Shown here: in pieces, positions 59,355 to 64,000 of the stretch
How positions within the stretch are numbered: the stretch's first letter is position 1
Layout of the letters: each line of letters begins with the position of its first letter
Notes under the pieces: model-generated
The model's input: the letters and a program-made list of their open reading frames with translations, nothing else
What the model was told of the DNA's origin: nothing
Databases searched by the model: none
Position numbers and translations under genes: made by a program
Source: Tabrizicola_A aquatica
GTDB taxonomy: Bacteria; Pseudomonadota; Alphaproteobacteria; Rhodobacterales; Rhodobacteraceae
Direction: 5' to 3' (one strand)
Assembly (NCBI GenBank): GCA_965194375.1
Contig: OZ239428.1
DNA length: 64,000 bases

Positions 59355-60194
59355 TTAGCGCCCCTTCTTCTTGGCGTGACGCGAGCGGACAATAAGGGTG
59401 TCCGACTGCTTCGGTTTACGGGTCTTGTTGCCCTTGGTCCCTTTACCCCACGGGGTAACCGGGTGACGACCACCCGAGGTCCGGCCTTCACCACCACCAT
59501 GCGGGTGATCGATCGGGTTCATCGCAACACCGCGGACGGTCGGGCGCACGCCCTTGTGACGCATACGGCCAGCTTTACCGAAGTTCTGGTTCGAGTTGTC
59601 GGGGTTCGACACGGCACCGATGGTGGCCATGCATTCCTGACGGACCATGCGCAGTTCGCCCGACGACAGGCGGATCTGAGCGTAGGAGCCGTCGCGACCA
59701 ACGAACTGAGCGTAGGTGCCAGCAGCGCGGGCCAACTGGCCGCCCTTGCCGGGCTTCAGCTCGACGTTGTGCACGATGGCACCGATCGGCATGCCCGAGA
59801 AAGGCATGGCGTTGCCCGGCTTCACGTCAACCTTGGCACCAGCGATGACGCTGTCGCCAACAGCCAAACGCTGCGGAGCAAGGATATAGGCAAGCTCGCC
59901 GTCCGTGTAACGGACAAGGGCGATAAAGGCGGTGCGGTTGGGATCGTATTCGATCCGCTCAACCACGGCTGCCATGTCAAATTTGGTGCGTTTGAAGTCC
60001 ACAACGCGGTAAAGACGCTTTGCGCCGCCGCCCTTGTGCCACATCGTGATACGTCCGGTGTTGTTCCGGCCACCCGTTTTGGTCAAACCCTCAGTAAGGG
60101 CTTTGACCGGACGGCCTTTCCACAGCTCCGAACGGTCGATCAGAACCAGCCCGCGCTGGCCTGGCGTCGTCGGCTTATACGACTTGAGTGCCAT
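59355..60194 (-). CDS. rplB: 50S ribosomal protein L2
   Basis: A 279-residue protein essential for subunit joining and peptidyl transfer. The conserved His loop NPIDHPHGGGEGRTSGGRHP (about 225-244) and the RNA-binding RVVDFKRTKFDMAAVVERIEYDPNRTA block (about 62-88) are present. A 152-base gap with a hairpin separates it from rplW upstream, larger than other gaps in this operon. Confidence 0.97.
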   Translation of the reverse strand: MALKSYKPTTPGQRGLVLIDRSELWKGRPVKALTEGLTKTGGRNNTGRITMWHKGGGAKRLYRVVDFKRTKFDMAAVVERIEYDPNRTAFIALVRYTDGELAYILAPQRLAVGDSVIAGAKVDVKPGNAMPFSGMPIGAIVHNVELKPGKGGQLARAAGTYAQFVGRDGSYAQIRLSSGELRMVRQECMATIGAVSNPDNSNQNFGKAGRMRHKGVRPTVRGVAMNPIDHPHGGGEGRTSGGRHPVTPWGKGTKGNKTRKPKQSDTLIVRSRHAKKKGR

Positions 60195-60305
60195 GTTCTC
60201 TGTCTTCCGTTAGCTATCGGGCCTTGCGACCCGGGTTAAGGGCCCCGAAGGTCCCCGGTTCTGGCGCTTTGAAGCGAAATCAAAGGCCGATTCGATAAAA
60301 TTCCA

Positions 60306-60328
60306 CGGCCCCGGATGAACCGGGGCCG
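60306..60328 (-). terminator. Hairpin in the rplW-rplB gap
   Basis: CGGCCCCGG (60306-60314) pairs with CCGGGGCCG (60320-60328) around ATGAA. On the minus strand it is followed by TGGAATTTTAT rather than a clean T-run. It lies 18 bases past rplW within the operon, so partial termination or RNA processing is more likely than a full stop. Confidence 0.55.
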
Positions 60329-60346
60329 CGAGATTCGCTGCCAGTA

Positions 60347-60643
60347 TCAGAGGCCGGTGGAAACGTCGATGGTGTTTCCAGCTTCCAGCATGACATAGGC
60401 TTTCTTCTTGTCGCTGCGCTCACCAGCGCGGCCACGGAACTTCTTGGCCTTGCCCTTGGTGATGGTGGTGTTGACCGCCTTCACCTTGACGCCGAAAACT
60501 GCCTCAACAGCTTCTTTGATCTGGGGTTTGGTTGCATCCATGGCGACCTGGAAAACCACCGCGCCACCTTCGGAGACCATGGTGGCCTTTTCGGTGATGA
60601 TCGGCTTTTTGATCAGGTCGTAGTGTTCGGGTTTCGCGCTCAT
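60347..60643 (-). CDS. rplW: 50S ribosomal protein L23
   Basis: A 98-residue protein at the tunnel exit, the docking site for trigger factor and SRP. Blocks KPIITEKATMVSEG (about 11-24) and the KVKAVNTTITKGKAKKFRGR loop are typical. ATG overlaps the rplD stop by 4 bases, and a 152-base gap follows it. Confidence 0.96.
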   Translation of the reverse strand: MSAKPEHYDLIKKPIITEKATMVSEGGAVVFQVAMDATKPQIKEAVEAVFGVKVKAVNTTITKGKAKKFRGRAGERSDKKKAYVMLEAGNTIDVSTGL

Positions 60644-61260
60644 TTCAGACGAGCCTCCAGAGCTTCGATACCTGCTTTGGTGATGACGAGAGTATCACGC
60701 TTCAGGATATCATAGACGTTTGCGCCAATGGTCGGCAGCACGTCGACGCCTTCGATGTTACGAGCAGCCAGCGCGAAATTCGCGTCAACGCTTGCACCAT
60801 CAATCACGAGAACGCGCTTCCAGCCCAGCTCCGACACCATCTTGGCCAAGTGGCCGGTTTTGGCATCAGCCAAGGTCGCCGCATCCAGGATCACCAGCTC
60901 GCCCGCTTTGGCCTTGGCCGAAAGGGCGTGGCGCAGACCCAGTGCGCGGAACTTCTTGGGCAGATCATGGGCGTGCGACCGCGGGGTCGGGCCCTTTACA
61001 ACGCCACCGTGACGGAAGATCGGGGCTTTCTTGGAACCGTGGCGTGCGCCACCGGTGCCTTTTTGGCGATAGATCTTCTTGGTCGAGTAGGACACTTCCC
61101 CACGGGTCAGCGTCGAGTGGGTGCCAGCCTGCGCGCGGGCGCGCTGCCAACGGACCACACGGTGCAGGATGTCGGCGCGCGGGTCCAGCCCGAACAGCGC
61201 TTCGTCCAGATCGACGGAACCGGCTTTGCCGCCGTCCAGCTTGATCACATCAAGTTTCAT
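60640..61260 (-). CDS. rplD: 50S ribosomal protein L4
   Basis: A 206-residue protein whose extended loop (KKIYRQKGTGGARHGSKKAP, about 62-81) lines the exit tunnel with L22. The globular part has VLVIDGASVDANFALAARN. In E. coli L4 also represses this operon through its leader; whether that holds here is unknown. It overlaps rplC by 4 bases and rplW by 4. Confidence 0.96.
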   Translation of the reverse strand: MKLDVIKLDGGKAGSVDLDEALFGLDPRADILHRVVRWQRARAQAGTHSTLTRGEVSYSTKKIYRQKGTGGARHGSKKAPIFRHGGVVKGPTPRSHAHDLPKKFRALGLRHALSAKAKAGELVILDAATLADAKTGHLAKMVSELGWKRVLVIDGASVDANFALAARNIEGVDVLPTIGANVYDILKRDTLVITKAGIEALEARLK

Positions 61261-61973
61261 GCTTCACCCCCTTCAGCGGCAGCAGGCGCTGCGGCAGCGG
61301 CCGAGCGAACAGCGGCGGGCAGCGGAAGACCAGCCGGAGCGGCTTTCTTCACGGCGTCCTTGACGGTGACCCAGCCACCCTTGGAACCGGGGACAGCGCC
61401 CTTGACCAAGATCAGACCACGGTCAGCATCGGTGCGAACGACCTGCAGGTTCTGGGTCGTGGTGCGAACGGCACCAAGATGGCCAGCCATCTTCTTGCCC
61501 TTGAACACCTTGCCCGGATCCTGGCACTGGCCGGTCGAACCGTGCGAACGGTGCGAGACCGACACACCGTGCGACGCACGCAGACCACCGAAGTTGTGAC
61601 GCTTCATCGCACCAGCAAAGCCTTTACCGATCGAGGTGCCGGCGATGTCGACGAACTGACCTGCCAGATAATGGTCAGCGGTGATTTCCGCGCCCACATC
61701 GATCAGGTTTTCGGACGACACGCGGAATTCCGCGATCTTGCGCTTCGGAGCCACGTTCGCCTTGGCGAAATGGCCACGCTGCGCGGCAGTGGTGTTCTTG
61801 GCCTTGGCAGAGCCCGCGCCAAGCTGAACGGCGGTGTAGCCATCCTTGTCAGCGGTGCGCTGCGCCACGACCTGAAGATTGTCGAGTTGCAGAACGGTCA
61901 CCGGCACCTGAGTGCCGTTTTCCAGAAACAGCCGGGTCATGCCCAGCTTCTTTGCGATAACGCCAGAGCGCAT
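61257..61973 (-). CDS. rplC: 50S ribosomal protein L3
   Basis: A 238-residue protein near the peptidyl-transferase centre. It starts MRSGVIAKKLGMTRLF, and has the W-finger region GTSIGKGFAGAMKRHNFGG and SHGVSVSHRSHGSTGQCQDPGKVFKGKKMAGH, including the Gln methylated by PrmB in other bacteria. The Ala-rich C-terminal extension (about 220-238) is common in alphaproteobacteria. ATG 61973 is preferred over the in-frame ATG at 62006, which overlaps rpsJ. Confidence 0.96.
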   Translation of the reverse strand: MRSGVIAKKLGMTRLFLENGTQVPVTVLQLDNLQVVAQRTADKDGYTAVQLGAGSAKAKNTTAAQRGHFAKANVAPKRKIAEFRVSSENLIDVGAEITADHYLAGQFVDIAGTSIGKGFAGAMKRHNFGGLRASHGVSVSHRSHGSTGQCQDPGKVFKGKKMAGHLGAVRTTTQNLQVVRTDADRGLILVKGAVPGSKGGWVTVKDAVKKAAPAGLPLPAAVRSAAAAAPAAAEGGEA

Positions 61974-61986
61974 GTTGTCTGCCCCC

Positions 61987-62295
61987 TTACACTTTGATCT
62001 CGACATCCACGCCAGCGGCGAGGTCGAGCTTCATCAGCGCGTCCACGGTCTGGGGGGTCGGATCAACGATATCGAGGAGACGCTTGTGCGTACGGATTTC
62101 CCACTGGTCGCGCGACTTCTTGTCGATGTGCGGACCACGCAGAACCGTGAATTTCTCGATTTTGTTCGGCAGCGGGATCGGGCCGCGAACGGTGGCACCG
62201 GTGCGCTTGGCCGTGGAGACGATTTCCTGGGTGCTGGCGTCCAGCACGCGGTAATCGAAGGCCTTGAGCCGAATGCGAATGGTTTGACCTTGCAT
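61987..62295 (-). CDS. rpsJ: 30S ribosomal protein S10
   Basis: A 102-residue head protein that also pairs with NusB in antitermination. It has IRIRLKAFDYRVLDASTQEIV at the start and RGPHIDKKSRDQWEIRTHKRLLDI in the centre. ATG 62295 lies 7-8 bases after GAAGGAAG; the longer frame is leader sequence. It is the first gene of the operon; tuf, often upstream, is not in this window. Confidence 0.97.
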   Translation of the reverse strand: MQGQTIRIRLKAFDYRVLDASTQEIVSTAKRTGATVRGPIPLPNKIEKFTVLRGPHIDKKSRDQWEIRTHKRLLDIVDPTPQTVDALMKLDLAAGVDVEIKV

Positions 62296-62402
62296 CAGTT
62301 CTTCCTTCCGAACGTAGACACGAGGCGGGATGCCTGGCCCATAGGTTCGCTTTTGTGAATAGTCATCAGCGCGAATCTCCAAACGGAGTCGCGCTGCGCT
62401 CC

Positions 62403-62429
62403 TCTATAGGGCGCTCCCCGGTTCGGCAA
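62403..62429 (-). promoter_or_regulatory. Possible promoter of the S10 operon
   Basis: On the minus strand TTGCCG (62424-62429) and TATAGA (62403-62408) are separated by 15 bases, about 110 bases upstream of rpsJ. The spacer is short of the 16-18 optimum, so this is tentative. The rest of 62296-62547 holds the leader and no gene. Confidence 0.4.
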
Positions 62430-62547
62430 GGGAATTCTCAGGCTTTCTGAGGCCCGGCGGCAGGGCGGCGACCCGGCTTGCCAGACGCCAGATCTGCCAC
62501 ATCTTTCCCTGTTCTATAGGCAGATGGCAAACCGGGGTTGTACCACA

Positions 62548-64000
62548 ATGCGTAGGCTGATCCTGATCCTTGGCGATCAGCTCTCCTCCAGCCTCTCGGC
62601 GCTGGCGGACCTTGATCCGCAGGCGGATATCGTGCTGATGGCCGAGGTCGCGGAAGAGGCGCAGTATGTGCCGCACCACAAGCAGAAGATTGCACTTCTG
62701 CTCTCCGCGATGCGGCATTTCGCAGATGATCTGCGGGCCCGCGGTGTGACGGTGGATTATGTGCGGCTCGACGATCCGGCCAACACCCACAGCTTTTCGG
62801 GAGAGGTGGCGCGGGCAGTGCAGCGCCATGGTCCTGACCAGATCCTCATGACCGAACCCGGCGAATGGCGGGTTTTGCAGTTGATCGAAGGCTGGCAGAG
62901 AGCCCTTAACCTGCCCGTGACGATCCGCCCCGATGACAGGTTCTTTTGCTCACGGGCGGAGTTTGCCGCTTTGGCCAAGGCGGGAAAGACCAGCCGGATG
63001 GAGTACTTCTACCGCGACATGCGCCGCAAGACCGGCATTTTGATGGATCAGGGCGCGCCGGTGGGCGGGCAGTGGAACTATGACAGCGACAACCGCAAAC
63101 CCCTGCCCAAAGGCACCCGGCCCCCCGCCCGCCGCCGCTTTGCGCCCGATGCGATCACCCGCGAGGTGCTGGAGATGGTCGCGGAAAGGTTTGCCGATCA
63201 CTTCGGCGATCTGGAGCCTTTTGGCTGGCCCGTCACCCGCGCCGAAGCGCTGGCAGCGCTGGACCATTTTATCACTGACGCCCTGCCCCTCTTTGGCGAT
63301 GTGCAAGATGCCATGAAGGCGGGCGAGGACTTCCTGTATCACAGCCTGTTGTCGCCTGCGCTGAACTGCGGCCTGTTGCTGCCGCAAGAGGTCTGCGCGG
63401 CGGCTGAGGCGGCCTACACGGCTGGGCACGCGCCTTTGAATGCGGTCGAGGGCTTTATCCGCCAGGTGCTGGGCTGGCGCGAATATGTGCGCGGGATCTA
63501 CTGGGTGGAGATGCCCGGCTATGCGGCAAGCAATGCGCTGAATGCCAACCGCCTGCTGCCCGACCTTTATTGGACGGGCGACACCCCCATGCGCTGTATG
63601 GCCGAGGCGGTCTCGACCACCCGCCGCACGGGCTATGCCCACCACATCCAGCGCCTGATTGTCACCGGCAACTTTGCGCTTTTGGCCGGGCTTGCCCCGG
63701 CGGCGGTGGAGGAGTGGTATCTGGCGGTCTATGTCGATGCTTTTGAGTGGGTTGAACTGCCCAACACCCATGGCATGGTGCTGCACGCCGATGGCGGGCG
63801 GCTGGGGTCAAAGCCCTACGCCGCCTCGGGCGCTTATATCAACCGGATGTCGGATTATTGCGCCGGCTGCGCCTATGATGTGGCCGAAAAGCTGGGGCCA
63901 AAGGCCTGCCCCTTCAACTATCTCTACTGGGATTTCATCGACCGCCACGAGGCGCGCTTTGCCCGCAACCCCCGTATGGCGATGCCCATCAGAACCCTGC
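62548..64000 (+). CDS. Iron-sulfur bacterial cryptochrome / (6-4) photolyase, 3'-truncated by the window end
   Basis: The first 484 codons of a FeS-BCP family flavoprotein (PhrB/CryB type) that uses blue light to repair (6-4) photoproducts or acts as a light sensor. The N-terminal antenna domain (ILILGDQLSSSLSALADLD) is followed by the helical FAD domain with GWREYVRGIYWVEMPGY. The four [4Fe-4S] cysteines are at codons 350, 438, 441 and 454, the same numbers as in Agrobacterium PhrB. ATG 62548 gives the standard N-terminus. Full-length relatives have about 510 residues, so roughly 25 are missing. Divergent from rpsJ. Confidence 0.9.
   Translation, partial: MRRLILILGDQLSSSLSALADLDPQADIVLMAEVAEEAQYVPHHKQKIALLLSAMRHFADDLRARGVTVDYVRLDDPANTHSFSGEVARAVQRHGPDQILMTEPGEWRVLQLIEGWQRALNLPVTIRPDDRFFCSRAEFAALAKAGKTSRMEYFYRDMRRKTGILMDQGAPVGGQWNYDSDNRKPLPKGTRPPARRRFAPDAITREVLEMVAERFADHFGDLEPFGWPVTRAEALAALDHFITDALPLFGDVQDAMKAGEDFLYHSLLSPALNCGLLLPQEVCAAAEAAYTAGHAPLNAVEGFIRQVLGWREYVRGIYWVEMPGYAASNALNANRLLPDLYWTGDTPMRCMAEAVSTTRRTGYAHHIQRLIVTGNFALLAGLAPAAVEEWYLAVYVDAFEWVELPNTHGMVLHADGGRLGSKPYAASGAYINRMSDYCAGCAYDVAEKLGPKACPFNYLYWDFIDRHEARFARNPRMAMPIRTL

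Noticed and set aside
58707..60239. 510-codon plus-strand frame across rplV, rpsS and rplB
   Set aside because: Antisense to universally conserved ribosomal genes.

Overview
The window is chromosomal DNA from a GC-rich alphaproteobacterium, almost certainly a Rhodobacteraceae (Rhodobacter/Gemmobacter/Roseobacter group). The evidence is the gene content: MerR-controlled fatty-acid genes, tctABC with tctDE, an iron-sulfur photolyase, and a methylated-amine pathway with the Roseobacter-type dmmDABC arrangement. Coding density is high and many neighbouring genes overlap by 1-4 bases. No rRNA, tRNA, CRISPR array, insertion sequence or phage gene was seen. Genus cannot be fixed from the sequence alone.

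Layout. 0-6.4 kb: purine nucleoside phosphorylase, a TauE/SafE exporter with its TIGR02186-type partner, a YbjN protein, proC-csaA-2-hydroxyacid dehydrogenase, and a sulfotransferase-like gene. 6.4-13.9 kb: a minus-strand fatty-acid beta-oxidation block (FadB-like, cupin, thiolase, GST, small protein, acyl-CoA dehydrogenase, MerR regulator) with a LiuR-like palindrome upstream of the regulator. 14.0-20.3 kb: tctABC, an extra solute-binding protein, and the divergent tctDE two-component system. 20.3-25.6 kb: a second MerR gene, two thioesterases coupled to a MATE exporter, a class III aminotransferase coupled to a ProC-like reductase, and a truncated hemoglobin.

25.7-52.6 kb is the main feature: an essentially complete route from trimethylamine to glutamate and methylamine carbon. 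Tmm makes TMAO, Tdm demethylates it to dimethylamine, DmmDABC oxidises that to monomethylamine, GmaS makes gamma-glutamylmethylamide, MgsABC makes N-methylglutamate, and MgdABCD regenerates glutamate and hands the methyl carbon to tetrahydrofolate. Interleaved are a GlxA/AraC-type regulator, an XRE-cupin regulator, two APC permeases, an EamA exporter, a universal stress protein and a cupin. One APC permease is preceded by three small membrane-protein genes, one of only 56 codons, and followed by two more uncharacterised membrane genes. This six-gene unit is the best candidate for an undescribed system: a multi-subunit amine or amino-acid permease.

52.7-57.4 kb: cupin, GNAT acetyltransferase, two EamA transporters and adenine deaminase. 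57.5-62.3 kb: the first part of the S10 ribosomal operon (rpsJ to rplP), ending in tandem hairpins and a strong bidirectional terminator rather than continuing into rpmC. 62.5-64.0 kb: the 5' 484 codons of an iron-sulfur cryptochrome/photolyase, cut by the window edge.

Intergenic DNA carries at least two dispersed Rhodobacteraceae-type repeat families, several nested inverted repeats, and short palindromes that recur upstream of the methylamine operons and look like operators.
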